From: Patescibacteria group bacterium | Lineage (GTDB): Bacteria > Patescibacteriota > Patescibacteriia > Patescibacteriales > UBA12465 | Assembly (NCBI GenBank): GCA_022710685.1 | Contig: JAKLGM010000004.1 | Location: forward strand, 1-54,557 | DNA length: 54,557 bases | Direction of reading: 5' to 3' | In this document: positions 43,400-53,792 of the stretch, one piece after another | Layout of the letters: each line of letters begins with the position of its first letter | Numbering within the stretch: the first letter of the stretch is position 1 | The notes under the pieces: generated by a model | What the model was told of the DNA's origin: nothing | The model's database searches: none | The model's input: only the letters and a program-made list of their open reading frames with translations | Translations under genes and position numbers: made by a program

Positions 43400-44843
43400 A
43401 CTCTTTTAATTTTTGGATCAAGCTTTTCCCCGTCAACTCCAATCGTAGCGACTTGATCTCGGCGCCGGTAAGGCCGTTCTCCGCTAAAAGGCCGGGAATA
43501 GAAATCATAAAATTAGATTTGCCTTTCTGCCGATAGACATCAGTCAAATCCATCTCCACCGTGGCTTGGCGCCAAATGCCCAGGCTGACCGGCGGCGTAT
43601 AATCAGCAATAATATATTTTATCCGAGATAAATCCAGTTGGCTATCAACTTTTTTGACGTCCGGATTAAAGAGGGTCTTTTCCGAGAAAGAAAAAGTGCC
43701 GCTAGTTTCTACAACCACATCCGAACCGGAAAGGCTAACTTCATTAATCTCTTGGCTCTGGACAAAAGGCCACAAATACTGTTCATAGGTCTCATTTATA
43801 TAAAAATCCTCATTATTCAAGCTAATAACGCCAACTCCAGCCGGATCAGCGGCTTTGACTTTTACAAAGCTGCCCTTAGTCCAGATATTAACACTCTGGG
43901 CTGGGCGATTATAGAGCCAAAGCCGGGAAATAAAAGCTAAATGGCTTTGGGTGCTTTTGATATTCTGGCTAAGCAAATCATCATTAGTTTTGACCTCCAC
44001 CTTGTAAACTCCAGCGGTTAAATTATCTAAATTAATATTAATATTCCTCGATGGATTTAGCTTCCCATTGTCTTCTTTAATACCATCATCAGCCAAGTCA
44101 TATTCCGCTACTGCCTGGCTGAGAGAATTATAGACATAAATCTTTACCGGATCGCCGTTCTGATCGGCATTCTGGTTCAAGTCTAAAAAATCAACGGAAA
44201 AATTTAGTGGCTCGTTATCAATATAAGAATAAAATTGGTAGGAACCGCGCAAGTCGGGCAAATTTTTAATATTGCTCTCGGCTTGATACCCCTCTAGCTT
44301 AAAAGGAAAGCTGTGTTGATAATTATAGAAGGCTAACTCATCCAACTGCGGCGGATTAGCTAAAAGCTCGGACACGCTTTTATACTTCTCTTCCTTCTGC
44401 AACAGCAGCAATCCGTTATCACTCCGGCTAGGCCATTGTTGCGCTAAGCGGTCGATGATAAAATTGCTGACCGGAGACAAGCGATAGTTCCGTAACACCG
44501 GGTCTACCATAACTCCAGCTTCAATAATCGGATATGACTCATAATCAAAGCCGCGATAGACAATGGTCATCTTAGCTGACTCAAAGCGCCGCGGGGTAAA
44601 CAGAGAAAAATAAACCGGATCACCTATTATCCTCAAATCAGTGCTAGTGCTAATGACCCTATCCGCTGGGGTGAAGCTGCCGATGAATCCCTTGCCCCCT
44701 AGCCAATTATGGCCCGACTGATGAAAACTATAGGTCATATGGCCGCTCGGAACTAGCGCTAGCCAAACCAAAATCAGAGCCAAAAGGACCAGCCCTGACC
44801 AAAGACTCCAGCGAATTTTCTGCCGCCATGACCAATTTTTCAT
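43389..44843 (-). CDS. Membrane-anchored extracytoplasmic protein of unknown function
   Basis: A 484-residue protein with a short basic start, one membrane helix (~11-32), then a long outer region with alternating beta segments. Visible are two segments resembling beta-sandwich or Ig-like folds (e.g. LTAGVYKVEVKTNDD and VTSTT-like strand patterns) and several Tyr/Asn-rich loops. There are no cysteines of note and no catalytic motif. I do not recognise a family. It has its own extended -10 promoter, ends by overlapping the 71-residue membrane protein, and lies downstream of the rpoBC terminator. Possibly a surface or envelope-assembly protein. Confidence 0.7.
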   Translation of the reverse strand: MKNWSWRQKIRWSLWSGLVLLALILVWLALVPSGHMTYSFHQSGHNWLGGKGFIGSFTPADRVISTSTDLRIIGDPVYFSLFTPRRFESAKMTIVYRGFDYESYPIIEAGVMVDPVLRNYRLSPVSNFIIDRLAQQWPSRSDNGLLLLQKEEKYKSVSELLANPPQLDELAFYNYQHSFPFKLEGYQAESNIKNLPDLRGSYQFYSYIDNEPLNFSVDFLDLNQNADQNGDPVKIYVYNSLSQAVAEYDLADDGIKEDNGKLNPSRNININLDNLTAGVYKVEVKTNDDLLSQNIKSTQSHLAFISRLWLYNRPAQSVNIWTKGSFVKVKAADPAGVGVISLNNEDFYINETYEQYLWPFVQSQEINEVSLSGSDVVVETSGTFSFSEKTLFNPDVKKVDSQLDLSRIKYIIADYTPPVSLGIWRQATVEMDLTDVYRQKGKSNFMISIPGLLAENGLTGAEIKSLRLELTGKSLIQKLKEYVK

Positions 44844-44870
44844 AAGGAAAAATAAGCTAAATATAACTCT

Positions 44871-44879
44871 ATTATAGCA
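44871..44879 (-). promoter_or_regulatory. Extended -10 promoter of the 484-residue gene
   Basis: Minus strand TGCTATAAT is a perfect extended -10, about 28 bases before the ATG; leader ~21 bases. The upstream region is the T-rich tail of the rpoC terminator, with no clear -35. Confidence 0.6.
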
Positions 44880-44894
44880 AAAAACAGCCTAACA

Positions 44895-44923
44895 AAAAAG
44901 CGCCTAAATCCAGGCGCCTTTTT
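44895..44923 (-). terminator. Intrinsic terminator of rpoBC
   Basis: GCGCCT (44900-44905) / AGGCGC (44912-44917), 6-base loop, followed on the minus strand by TTTTTTGTT. Located 16 bases after the rpoC stop. Confidence 0.85.
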
Positions 44924-44938
44924 GTTAATATCTTCAAA

Positions 44939-47900
44939 TTATTGATAAATCTCTCTCTTTTTCTTGCCTTTGTAGCCAGTACCGGAGGGGATCAAACAAC
45001 CGATGATGACATTTTCTTTTAAGCCCTCCAAGTAATCAACCTTGCCGGAGACAGCAGCTTCAATCAGAACGCGCGGGGTCTCTTGAAAGGAAGCGGCGGA
45101 CAAGAAGCTGTCGGTAGAAAGTGAAGTCTTGGTGATGCCCAAGAGCAAGCGCTGGCCACTAGCTGGCTTTTTGGCTGTCTTGTTGGCTTCAGACAATACT
45201 TCTTCTTCCACAACCTCACCCGGAAGCAAAGTAGTATCGCCGGTCTCCTTAATCAAATAACGGGAGAACATCTGGCGCGCGATAATTTCCACGTGCTTGT
45301 CATTGAGCGGTTGGCCCTGGGAAGAATAAACGTATTGGATTTCTTTGATAATATATTTCTGGGTGATCAAGCGGCCGCAAAGCTCATATAGTTCTTTGAG
45401 GTTAAAGCTGCCTTCGGTCAAACGATCGCCTTTCTGGACGCGTTCGCCATCTTTGACCCAAATCATGGTACCGCGCGGAATTACAAACTCCTGAATGGCC
45501 TCTTCTTCCTTACCCTTTTCATCTTTGACGGTATAGCATAATTTCAAAACTTTATCCTGAGAGCTGTTAACCATGATTTCCTTGCCGTCCTTGTCCTTGA
45601 TAACTTTCTGGCCGAATTCAATCTTGATCAAGCCATCAACATCAGCAATCAAAGCCTTCTTCTTCGGCGGTCGAGCTTCAAAGATTTCTTCCACGCGCGG
45701 CAAACCTTGGGTGATATCGTCAGCGCCGGCCACACCTCCAGTATGGAAGGTTCTCATGGTAAGCTGGGTGCCCGGCTCGCCAATGGATTGGGCAGCAATA
45801 ATGCCGACGGTGGTTCCTAGTTTAACTGGCTTGTTATAAGCCAAGTCATAACCATAGCAATGAGCGCAAACGCCTTTATGCAATTTACAGCTCAAAACCG
45901 AGCGCAAACAAACTTCTTCAATATCCTTATCCTTAATCGTCTTGATCACATCGTCGTTAATCAGTTCCCCGGCCTGCAATAAGACCTTGCCCTTAGTATC
46001 AACTAAATCCTTGGCTAAGAAGCGGCCATTCATCTTCTTAAATAAATCATCGCCAACTTCAGCGCATTCTTTGCGGGTAAATACCAAGCCTTCGCTATCG
46101 CCGCAATCTTCTTCGGAAATAATGACATCCTGGGCCACGTCAACCAAACGACGGGTCAAGTAACCGGCGTTAGCCGTTCTTAACGCCGTATCAGACAAAC
46201 CTTTTCTGGTAGCGTGAGTGGAGATAAAGTATTCCAAGACGCCGAAACCTTCTTTAAAGTTGCCTTTGACTGGCAATTCAATAATGGCGCCGGAAGGAGA
46301 GGTCACCAAACCTTTCATGCCTAAGATTTGAACCGGCTGAGACCAAGAACCGCGAGCACCAGACTCAATCATGGAATAGAGCGGCAAGACGTCAACCAAG
46401 CTCTTCTTACAAATATCAGCAATCTTTTCCTTGGCGTTAGTCCAAGTTTCAATCACCTTATTATAGCGCTCACTTTCGGTCAACAAGCCTTCTTCATATT
46501 GTTCTCTGATTTTTTCTACATCCTCATTCGCCTGGGTGATCAAAATATTCTTTTGCGGCAGATCCGGTAAATCACCGAAGCCCCAAGATAAGCCAGACTT
46601 AGTGATAAAGTCAAAGCTCTTATTCTTCAAGCTATCAATGAATTTGACGGTTTCATCTTCGCCATAAATCGCCAATGATTCACGAATCAAGGTCTTCAAT
46701 TTACCCTTGCCCACAACTTCGTTGATAAAACGAAGCTTGGCCGGGATAATGGTGTTAAAGATGGCGCGGCCGACAGTAGTTCTCTCTAATTGGCCACCAT
46801 TGATTTTGATTCTAATCGGTTCGTGTAAAGAAATGAATTTATGATCGTAGGCTAAAATAGCATCATCCTCACTAAAGAATGATTTCAATTCTTCATCTTT
46901 TTTGGTATTAAAATCAGCATCATTATAAGTGATATAGTAAGCACCCCAAACGATATCCTGTGACGGGGTCACGATCGGATCGCCGGTAGCCGGTTTCAAT
47001 AAATTATGGCTAGACAACATGATATCACGGGCTTCAGCCACGGCTTCCTTGGTAAGCGGCACATGGACGGCCATTTGGTCACCATCAAAGTCGGCGTTAA
47101 AAGCGGTACAAACCAACGGATGAATCTGGATAGCCTTACCTTCGATCAATACCGGCTTGAAAGCCTGGATACCTAAACGATGCAAGGTCGGAGCGCGGTT
47201 CAATAAGACATAAGCACCTTTGACGATTTCTTCTAAGATATCCCAAACCTCGTCATGGCCAGCTTCAATATAACGCGAAGCGCTTCTGACATTATGGACA
47301 ATTTCTCTCTTAATCAATTGGGAGATGATAAATGGCTTGAATAATTCCAGGGCCATGATCTTCGGCAAACCGCATTGATCCAAATTCAATTTCGGGTTAA
47401 CCACGATAACGGAACGACCGGAATAATCCACGCGCTTACCCAATAAGTTCTGGCGGAAACGGCCCTGCTTACCCTTCAAAGTGTCAGCCAAAGATTTCAA
47501 TTGTCTCTTCTGACCGGTTGAAGCGGTAACGGTCTTGGTATTGCGGGAGGAGTTATCCAACAAAGAATCAACAGCTTCCTGTAACATGCGTTTCTCGTTG
47601 CGGCAGATAACTTCCGGAGCGTTCAAATCGATCAATTGCTTTAAACGATTGTTGCGATTAATAACGCGGCGATACAGGTCGTTCAAATCAGAGGCGGCGA
47701 AACGACCGCCATCCAAAGCGACCATCGGGCGTAAATCTGGCGGAATTACCGGCAAAACGCCTAACACCATCCATTCCGGGCGGATATTATTATTTCTAAA
47801 ATTCTTTAAAAGCTTCAAGCGCTTGATTAATTTTTCGCGCTTAGCTTCCTGAGCATCGGTCAATTTATCTTCTAGTTTGGCAATGCTCTTCTCTAAATTA

Positions 47901-48643
47901 ATCTTAGACAAAAGCTTGCGCACGGCTTCAGCGCCGATGCCAGCCTCAAACAAATGGCCGAACTTCATGCTCAAGTTCTGATATTCCTGTTCAGTTAATA
48001 TCAACAAAGGTTTTAGGTCTTTCAACTCTTTTTTAGCTTCTTCAAAATCGGTTTCCAATTTAGTCATCTTTTCTTCCTTGGCTTTCAAAGCCTGATCTTT
48101 GTCGGCCTTGTCTTTGGCATCCTTATATTCCCGATCGTAAGCGTCCTCAATATTCTTTTTCTTGCTCTTATATTCTCTTTTGATCTGATCCAAAGTCGCC
48201 TCTTTCAAGCCTTCGTCAACATCTGTAACGATAAAGTTAGCAAAATAAACCACCTTTTCTAAAGATTGGATGCTGAGATTAAGGATCAAGCCGATTTTAG
48301 AAGACAAGCCGCGCAAGAACCAAACATGGGTAGCCGGAACCTGCAAGGTAATATGTCCCATGCGTTCGCGGCGGATAACGCTGCGAGTTACTTCCACGCC
48401 GCATTTGTCGCAGACCACGCCTTTGTAACGGATCTTTTTATATTTACCGCAGGCGCACTCCCAGTCCTTGGTCGGACCAAAAATGCGTTCACAGAACAAA
48501 CCATCGCGCTCCGGTTTCTGGGTGCGATAGTTAATGGTTTCCGGGCGAATAACTTCGCCATGGCTCCAAGCGGCAATTTCTTCCGGGGAGGCCAATTTGA
48601 GCCGAATGGCGTCGAAGTCGCTAGTTCTGATAGGATTAAGCAT
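44939..48643 (-). CDS. rpoC: RNA polymerase subunit beta'
   Basis: Catalytic largest subunit. The 1,234-residue protein has the N-terminal zinc finger (CACGKY...VVCDKCGVEV, ~res 56-77), a coiled clamp-helix region (~150-280, highly charged), the rudder and lid with RQNLLGKRVDYSGRSVI, and the metal-binding NADFDGDQM (516-524) that holds the active-site Mg. The bridge helix and trigger loop follow (QILGMKGLVTSPSG, THATRKGLSDTALRTANAGYLTRRLVDVAQDVI). A second zinc site CLRSVLSCKLHKGVCAHCYG is conserved. It is at the short end for bacterial beta', in line with reduced insertions. Read with rpoB (22-33 bp apart). Confidence 0.98.
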   Translation of the reverse strand: MLNPIRTSDFDAIRLKLASPEEIAAWSHGEVIRPETINYRTQKPERDGLFCERIFGPTKDWECACGKYKKIRYKGVVCDKCGVEVTRSVIRRERMGHITLQVPATHVWFLRGLSSKIGLILNLSIQSLEKVVYFANFIVTDVDEGLKEATLDQIKREYKSKKKNIEDAYDREYKDAKDKADKDQALKAKEEKMTKLETDFEEAKKELKDLKPLLILTEQEYQNLSMKFGHLFEAGIGAEAVRKLLSKINLEKSIAKLEDKLTDAQEAKREKLIKRLKLLKNFRNNNIRPEWMVLGVLPVIPPDLRPMVALDGGRFAASDLNDLYRRVINRNNRLKQLIDLNAPEVICRNEKRMLQEAVDSLLDNSSRNTKTVTASTGQKRQLKSLADTLKGKQGRFRQNLLGKRVDYSGRSVIVVNPKLNLDQCGLPKIMALELFKPFIISQLIKREIVHNVRSASRYIEAGHDEVWDILEEIVKGAYVLLNRAPTLHRLGIQAFKPVLIEGKAIQIHPLVCTAFNADFDGDQMAVHVPLTKEAVAEARDIMLSSHNLLKPATGDPIVTPSQDIVWGAYYITYNDADFNTKKDEELKSFFSEDDAILAYDHKFISLHEPIRIKINGGQLERTTVGRAIFNTIIPAKLRFINEVVGKGKLKTLIRESLAIYGEDETVKFIDSLKNKSFDFITKSGLSWGFGDLPDLPQKNILITQANEDVEKIREQYEEGLLTESERYNKVIETWTNAKEKIADICKKSLVDVLPLYSMIESGARGSWSQPVQILGMKGLVTSPSGAIIELPVKGNFKEGFGVLEYFISTHATRKGLSDTALRTANAGYLTRRLVDVAQDVIISEEDCGDSEGLVFTRKECAEVGDDLFKKMNGRFLAKDLVDTKGKVLLQAGELINDDVIKTIKDKDIEEVCLRSVLSCKLHKGVCAHCYGYDLAYNKPVKLGTTVGIIAAQSIGEPGTQLTMRTFHTGGVAGADDITQGLPRVEEIFEARPPKKKALIADVDGLIKIEFGQKVIKDKDGKEIMVNSSQDKVLKLCYTVKDEKGKEEEAIQEFVIPRGTMIWVKDGERVQKGDRLTEGSFNLKELYELCGRLITQKYIIKEIQYVYSSQGQPLNDKHVEIIARQMFSRYLIKETGDTTLLPGEVVEEEVLSEANKTAKKPASGQRLLLGITKTSLSTDSFLSAASFQETPRVLIEAAVSGKVDYLEGLKENVIIGCLIPSGTGYKGKKKREIYQ

Positions 48644-48676
48644 ATATTTGATAGAAATTAATTAATATAATAGGAA

Positions 48677-51600
48677 TTATTCTTCATTGCTCTTAATCGT
48701 CAGACCGGACAAATCTTCAACTCCTGGCTCTTTCTCGGTCATGGCTTTATATTCCTCGGCTAAATCGGCAGCTGGTTCGACGACGGCAGCCGCATTATTC
48801 TTGTCATATTGATTCTCCGCTGCAATCAGCTCTTCTTCGCTCAAGCGCGGGGTACCGCCCAAGAGCTCCACATTCAAGCATAAACCTTTTAACTCGGAGA
48901 CTAAAACGTTAAATGATTCTGGGACGTTCTGTTTCTGGATCTCTTCACCTTTGATGATGGCCTCATAAGCCTTGCTCCGACCGGTAACGTCATCGGATTT
49001 AATGGTCAAAATTTCCTGCAAGGTATGAGCAGCGCCATAACCTTCCAAAGCCCAAACTTCCATTTCACCGAATCTCTGGCCACCGAATTGAGCTTTACCG
49101 CCCAAAGGCTGCTGGGTGATCAAGGAGTAAGGACCGATGGAACGCTGGTGGATCTTGTCTTCCACCATGTGGTTCAATTTCAACATGTATTTGATACCAA
49201 CCGTAATAGCGTGATCATAAGCTTCGCCATTCTTGCCATCATGTAATTTGACCTTGCCATTTTCCGGCAAACCGGCGCGCTTTAATTCATTCTTAATATC
49301 ATCTTCATGCAAGCCATTCAAAGCCGGAGTAGCGACGCGATAGCCTAAGCGCTTAGCGGCAAAGCCCATATGAGTCTCGAGCAATTGGCCCAGGTTCATA
49401 CGAGAGATAATACCTAAAGGTGATAAAATGATATCAACCGGAGTGCCATCTTCCATGTAAGGCATATCTTCCACCGGAACGATCTTGGAAATAACACCCT
49501 TATTACCATGGCGGCCGGACATCTTGTCACCGACTTGGATCTTGCGCAGATTAGCGACGGAAACCTGGATGGATTTCAAGACGCCGGTAGACAGCTTGTC
49601 GCCTTCTTCGCGGGAAAAAATCTTGACGTCAACCACTTTGCCGTGCTCGCCGTGCTCTAAGTAGAGGGAAGAATCGCGGACATCCTTGGCTTTTTCGCCG
49701 AAAATGGCGCGTAATAATTTTTCTTCAGCGCTTAACTTAGTCTCGCCCTTCGGGGTAATCTTGCCGACCAAGATGTCACCAGAAGAAACTTCGGCGCCGA
49801 TTCTGATAATGCCGTCTTCATCCAAATTCTTCAATTTTTCTTCTGAGATGTTCGGGATATCATTGGTGATAATTTCCGGGCCCAGCTTGGTATCACGGAC
49901 ATCGATTGTATAGTTCTCAATGTGAACGGAAGAATAGACATCTTCTTTAACCAAACGTTCCGAAATAATGACCGCATCTTCGTAGTTATAACCTTCCCAA
50001 GTCATAAAAGCGACCAAGACGTTGCGGCCTAAAGCCAACTCGCCATTGTCAATCGCCGGACCATCAGTCATAACCTGACCCTTTTTGACTTTCTCGCCTA
50101 CGTCAACAAGCGGATGCTGGTTAATACAGGTCAGGGAGTTGGAACGTAAAAACTTATTCAAATTATAGTGGTTGATCTTGCCTTTCTTGTTTTCCACTTC
50201 AATCATGCCAGCATCAACTTTGATAACCGTACCTTCTTCTTCGGCCAAAACCACGTGGCCGCTGTCGCGCGCGGCACGAGCCTCAACGCCAGTACCCACA
50301 ATCGGGGCCTCGCTCTTAATCAACGGGACAGCTTGACGTTGCATGTTAGTACCCATCAAGGAGCGTTGACCATCATTGTGTTCCATGAACGGAATCAAGG
50401 AGGTGGCAATGGAAATAATCTGGTTAGCGGCGACGCCGACCAAATCAATATTTTCCACATCTTCAGTAGCCGGCTTACCATACTTTCTGACATCAAAACG
50501 GCTCACCAAAAAATTACCATCCTTGTCCATCGGGATAGTGGCGTCAGCCGTGATATATTTTTCTTCTTCAAAAGCATCTAAATAGATAATCTCATTAGTC
50601 ACGGTGTGCTTGCCCTTCTCGTGCTTGACCTTACGGTATGAAGTTTCCAAAAAGCCATAGCTATTTAATTTAGAATAGCTGGCTAAGTGGCCGACCAAAC
50701 CGATATTCGGACCTTCCGGAGTAGCAATCGGACAAATGCGGCCATAGTGGGTAGTGTGCACATCGCGGACATCAAAACCGGCGCGTTCCCTGGTCAAACC
50801 GCCCGGGCCCATAGCTGACAAGCGACGCTTGTGCTCCAACTCAGCCAACGGATTAGTCTGATCCATGAATTGGGACAACTGAGAGGACATGAAAAATTCC
50901 TTGACCACGCCAATCACCGGACGAGCATTGATTAATTTATTCGGGGTCAAAGAGCTGATATCAGAAGTACTCATCTTGTCCTTGATGATTCTCTCCATAC
51001 GAGCCAAGCCGACGCGGAAACGATTCTGGATCAAACCGCCGATAGCGCGGACGCGGCGATTGCCCAAATGATCAATATCATCCTCTTCACCTTTAGTAAT
51101 ATTTAATTTGATAACTTCGCGCACGATATTAACTAAATCTTCGCGGCGCAAAATTCTGTTCTCCTTGTTAATCACCAAATCTTCACCAAAACGGCGGTTC
51201 AATTTGTAGCGACCAACGCGGCCGAAATCATAACGATCAAAACGGAAGAACATGGAATGGATCAAAGAACGGGCATTATCAGCGGTAGCCAAATCGCCCG
51301 GACGAATGCGGCGATAGACTTCCTGCAAACCTTCAGCTTCGTCGTGAGAAGCATCTTTAGCAATAGTAGCTTCAATATAGCTAGGCTCATCAGCCTCTTT
51401 AACATTATCAACATCCTTAAAGAGCTTCTTGATTTCTTCATCGGCCACAATACCAAAAGCCCGCATCAAAGAAGTCACAGCGACTTTTCTCTTGCGGTCA
51501 ATTCTGACCCAGATAACCTTGTTCGGGTCAGTTTCAATTTCCAGCCAAGCACCGCGATTCGGGATAATCTTGGCACCATAGTATTTCTTGCCTTTAATGA

Positions 51601-52054
51601 AGTCGGAAGTGAACATGACGCCGGCAGAACGGATGAGCTGGGATACAACGACTCTTTCAATGCCATTGATAATAAAAGTGCCCTTGTCGGTCATCAAAGG
51701 AAAATCACCCAAGAAAACTTCTTGTTTGATTTTTTGGCCGGTTCGTTTGTTGAGTAGAGTAGTTTTGACGCGCAGCGGAGCCTCATAGGTAATATTCTTG
51801 GCACGGCTTTCCACTTCGGTAAATTTCGGCTTATCCAAATAATAGTCTTCAAAATACAATTCCAAGTCACGGTTGTTAAAATCAGTAATCGGAGAAATCT
51901 CATCAAATAATTCCGCTAGACCTTCTTCCAGGAACCAGCGATACGAATCCTTTTGGATCTCGATTAAGTCGGGCATCGGCATGGACTCGGTGGAGTCGGC
52001 AAAATAGCGACGCTCTTCCAACTTAGTCAAAGACTTGGAGCTTGTAGTAGCCAT
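48677..52054 (-). CDS. rpoB: RNA polymerase subunit beta
   Basis: Second largest catalytic subunit. I choose the ATG at 52054 (1,125 residues; MATTSSKSL...), because the family starts near the [11 protein letters not shown] segment; an upstream in-frame ATG at 52090 adds a Gly/Arg-rich stretch that is probably leader. Recognisable are the rifampicin pocket ([43 protein letters not shown] in pieces), [17 protein letters not shown], the [12 protein letters not shown] and [13 protein letters not shown] motifs, and the C-terminal anchor [27 protein letters not shown]. The C-terminal tail beyond residue ~1,070 is acidic and variable. A ~200-base leader precedes it. Confidence 0.97.
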   Translation of the reverse strand: MATTSSKSLTKLEERRYFADSTESMPMPDLIEIQKDSYRWFLEEGLAELFDEISPITDFNNRDLELYFEDYYLDKPKFTEVESRAKNITYEAPLRVKTTLLNKRTGQKIKQEVFLGDFPLMTDKGTFIINGIERVVVSQLIRSAGVMFTSDFIKGKKYYGAKIIPNRGAWLEIETDPNKVIWVRIDRKRKVAVTSLMRAFGIVADEEIKKLFKDVDNVKEADEPSYIEATIAKDASHDEAEGLQEVYRRIRPGDLATADNARSLIHSMFFRFDRYDFGRVGRYKLNRRFGEDLVINKENRILRREDLVNIVREVIKLNITKGEEDDIDHLGNRRVRAIGGLIQNRFRVGLARMERIIKDKMSTSDISSLTPNKLINARPVIGVVKEFFMSSQLSQFMDQTNPLAELEHKRRLSAMGPGGLTRERAGFDVRDVHTTHYGRICPIATPEGPNIGLVGHLASYSKLNSYGFLETSYRKVKHEKGKHTVTNEIIYLDAFEEEKYITADATIPMDKDGNFLVSRFDVRKYGKPATEDVENIDLVGVAANQIISIATSLIPFMEHNDGQRSLMGTNMQRQAVPLIKSEAPIVGTGVEARAARDSGHVVLAEEEGTVIKVDAGMIEVENKKGKINHYNLNKFLRSNSLTCINQHPLVDVGEKVKKGQVMTDGPAIDNGELALGRNVLVAFMTWEGYNYEDAVIISERLVKEDVYSSVHIENYTIDVRDTKLGPEIITNDIPNISEEKLKNLDEDGIIRIGAEVSSGDILVGKITPKGETKLSAEEKLLRAIFGEKAKDVRDSSLYLEHGEHGKVVDVKIFSREEGDKLSTGVLKSIQVSVANLRKIQVGDKMSGRHGNKGVISKIVPVEDMPYMEDGTPVDIILSPLGIISRMNLGQLLETHMGFAAKRLGYRVATPALNGLHEDDIKNELKRAGLPENGKVKLHDGKNGEAYDHAITVGIKYMLKLNHMVEDKIHQRSIGPYSLITQQPLGGKAQFGGQRFGEMEVWALEGYGAAHTLQEILTIKSDDVTGRSKAYEAIIKGEEIQKQNVPESFNVLVSELKGLCLNVELLGGTPRLSEEELIAAENQYDKNNAAAVVEPAADLAEEYKAMTEKEPGVEDLSGLTIKSNEE

Positions 52055-52320
52055 ATTTTGATATAGCCGCCCCCTCCCTACAATAATCATAGGCGAGCGG
52101 GTAGCAATTAGTTTATGTAAAAAAGTAAAAAATGAAACGAGGGTAAGGCGAAAATTATCGCCGACAACAAAAAAATCCCAACACCAATCAGGGCTTGAGT
52201 TTAAACAGCTTTGATTATTTAAATAGAATTAGTCACTTTTAAAAAATTAATTGTTTAAAAGTATACTTAATAGTATTATATTCCTTGATTTTTGTCAATA
52301 CACAAGTTATCCACAATAAT
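52055..52320 (-). promoter_or_regulatory. rpoBC promoter and ~200-base leader
   Basis: Longest gene-free stretch of the window. Minus strand: -35 TTGACA (52298-52293), 17-bp spacer, -10 TACTAT (52275-52270); start near 52263. The leader contains a small hairpin (GGCGA/TCGCC, 52148-52163), a T7 run and a GGGAGG-like purine block ~20 bases before the ATG. No L10-type ribosomal protein gene lies upstream, unlike in many bacteria. Confidence 0.7.
52307..52315 (+). promoter_or_regulatory. DnaA-box-like 9-mer
   Basis: TTATCCACA is a perfect match to the DnaA-box consensus, 8 bp upstream of the rpoB -35. A second, two-mismatch copy (CAATACACA) lies just before it. Chance occurrence of one perfect box in a window of this size is not small. 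Confidence 0.35.
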
Positions 52321-53781
52321 CTAAAGGCGTAATAATTCCTCCCGAGCGACCTTCCGGTCGTCCCAGGGCATTTTAGCTCCTTTTGCCAGGCAAATCGCTT
52401 GTTCACTACCCTTCCCGGTCAAAAGGACAATATCGCCAGCTTCGGCTAGGCTAAAAGCCTTGATAATGGCCTCACGGCGATCCAATATCTTAAAAAGATC
52501 CCTCTTTACCACCTTCCCGGCCTTTTCAGCCCCCAAACTGACCTCCTCCATAATAACCAGGGGGTCTTCGTCGTAAGGATCTTCATTCGTAATAATCACA
52601 ATATCAGCCTGGGTCCCAGCAATTTCTCCCAAAATCGGGCGGCGACTCTTGTCACGACCGCCGCCAGCCGAACCTAAAACATGGATTATCTTCTGATGCG
52701 GTACCAGCTTGATCGCCTCATATAATTTATTAACAGCCTTGGGCTCGAAAGCATAATCAACCACCACGGTAAAATTCTGGCCCTCGCTGATCATTTCCAG
52801 GCGGCCGGTAATGCCTTTAATATTTTCTAATCCTTGTTTAATCTGTTTTAATGTCATCCCCTGGCTCAAGCCGGCAGTCACAGCATTCATGGAATTAACA
52901 GCGCTGAAGTCTCCCAAAAGACGCAAATTAATTTTAATATTCTTATCCCTCTCTGCCGGGGCCAGAGAAAAATCAGCCGGCAACCAAACTTCAAAAGACG
53001 TTCCTTGGCCCGAAACTACAATATTGCCGCCCTTGATAATTTCCACTGTCTGCTTGATTTCTTGATTATAAGTTAAGTCTTCGGATTGATCGCGGTACAA
53101 GCCACAAGTATAACCGATTTTTTCTTCCGCCCAGAAACCCAAAAAATAATTAGCTTCAGCGTCGTCGTAATTGGCGATGATAGTTTTCTTGACCCGATTA
53201 TAATTTAATTTTTTCAATTGAGTTTTGGGTTGATGCACTATCTTGTAGTCATCCACATACTTAGTCTTGCCCCGCTTCAAATGAGCGAACAACTGCCCTT
53301 TGGCCAGCTTATAATTTTCAAAGCTACCATGGGATTCAATATGTTCAGGATAGAGACCGGTAAAGATAACAACATCATAATTAATGAAGCGATGGCGGAA
53401 CTGCCTGATGCCCTCAGAGGTCGTTTCAATAATGGCATATTGGCATTTGTTATCCACCATTTGGCGCAAGATCCGTTGGGTGAAAAAACGCCCAATCATG
53501 GTCATTTTCTTGTCATTCAGCCATTCTTTCTGGCCGTTGTTAAACATGGCCGTGGAAGTATAACCCACCTTGTAGCCGGCGGCTTCTAAAGTTTTAGCAA
53601 TCAAAAAGACACTGGAAGTTTTTCCGGTAGTGCCAGTTACGCCGATAACTATCAAACGCTCGCTTGGATGGCGATAGATAACTGCTCCCAACCAATTGAG
53701 ACAAAAATGATAAAGCGGCTGTAGGCGGGAAAAGAATTTAGCCGGCAAGAAGCGCTTGATTAAATGTAATATTTTATCCAT
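52321..53781 (-). CDS. MurE-like Mur ligase (UDP-MurNAc-peptide synthetase) with atypical specificity motif
   Basis: Adds the third amino acid to the peptidoglycan stem peptide in an ATP-dependent reaction. The 486-residue protein has the Mur P-loop GVTGTTGKTS (47-56), ETTSEGIRQFRHR, the lysine-carbamate segment NYKLAKGQLF (~156-165), and in the C-terminal domain GRLEMI, VVVDYAFEPKA and GSAGGGRDKSRRP. The loop that reads DNPR in diaminopimelate-adding MurE is here EDPYDEDP (400-407). Ahead of the P-loop only ~45 residues are present, including a basic amphipathic stretch, so the usual UDP-binding N-terminal domain is largely missing. The added amino acid cannot be assigned from this motif. 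Lies 11 bp after ftsK. Confidence 0.85.
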   Translation of the reverse strand: MDKILHLIKRFLPAKFFSRLQPLYHFCLNWLGAVIYRHPSERLIVIGVTGTTGKTSSVFLIAKTLEAAGYKVGYTSTAMFNNGQKEWLNDKKMTMIGRFFTQRILRQMVDNKCQYAIIETTSEGIRQFRHRFINYDVVIFTGLYPEHIESHGSFENYKLAKGQLFAHLKRGKTKYVDDYKIVHQPKTQLKKLNYNRVKKTIIANYDDAEANYFLGFWAEEKIGYTCGLYRDQSEDLTYNQEIKQTVEIIKGGNIVVSGQGTSFEVWLPADFSLAPAERDKNIKINLRLLGDFSAVNSMNAVTAGLSQGMTLKQIKQGLENIKGITGRLEMISEGQNFTVVVDYAFEPKAVNKLYEAIKLVPHQKIIHVLGSAGGGRDKSRRPILGEIAGTQADIVIITNEDPYDEDPLVIMEEVSLGAEKAGKVVKRDLFKILDRREAIIKAFSLAEAGDIVLLTGKGSEQAICLAKGAKMPWDDRKVAREELLRL

Positions 53782-53792
53782 GGAATTAATCT

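Noticed and set aside
50168-50581. 137-codon plus-strand frame opposite rpoB
   Set aside because: It mirrors the codons of the unmistakable rpoB on the other strand; no start signal or homology.
52055-52090. ATG at 52090 as the rpoB start
   Set aside because: The added residues are Gly/Arg-rich and correspond to a purine-rich leader block; the ATG at 52054 fits the family.
52300-52320. Replication origin at the DnaA-box-like site
   Set aside because: Only one perfect box, no AT-rich unwinding cluster, and no dnaA or dnaN nearby.
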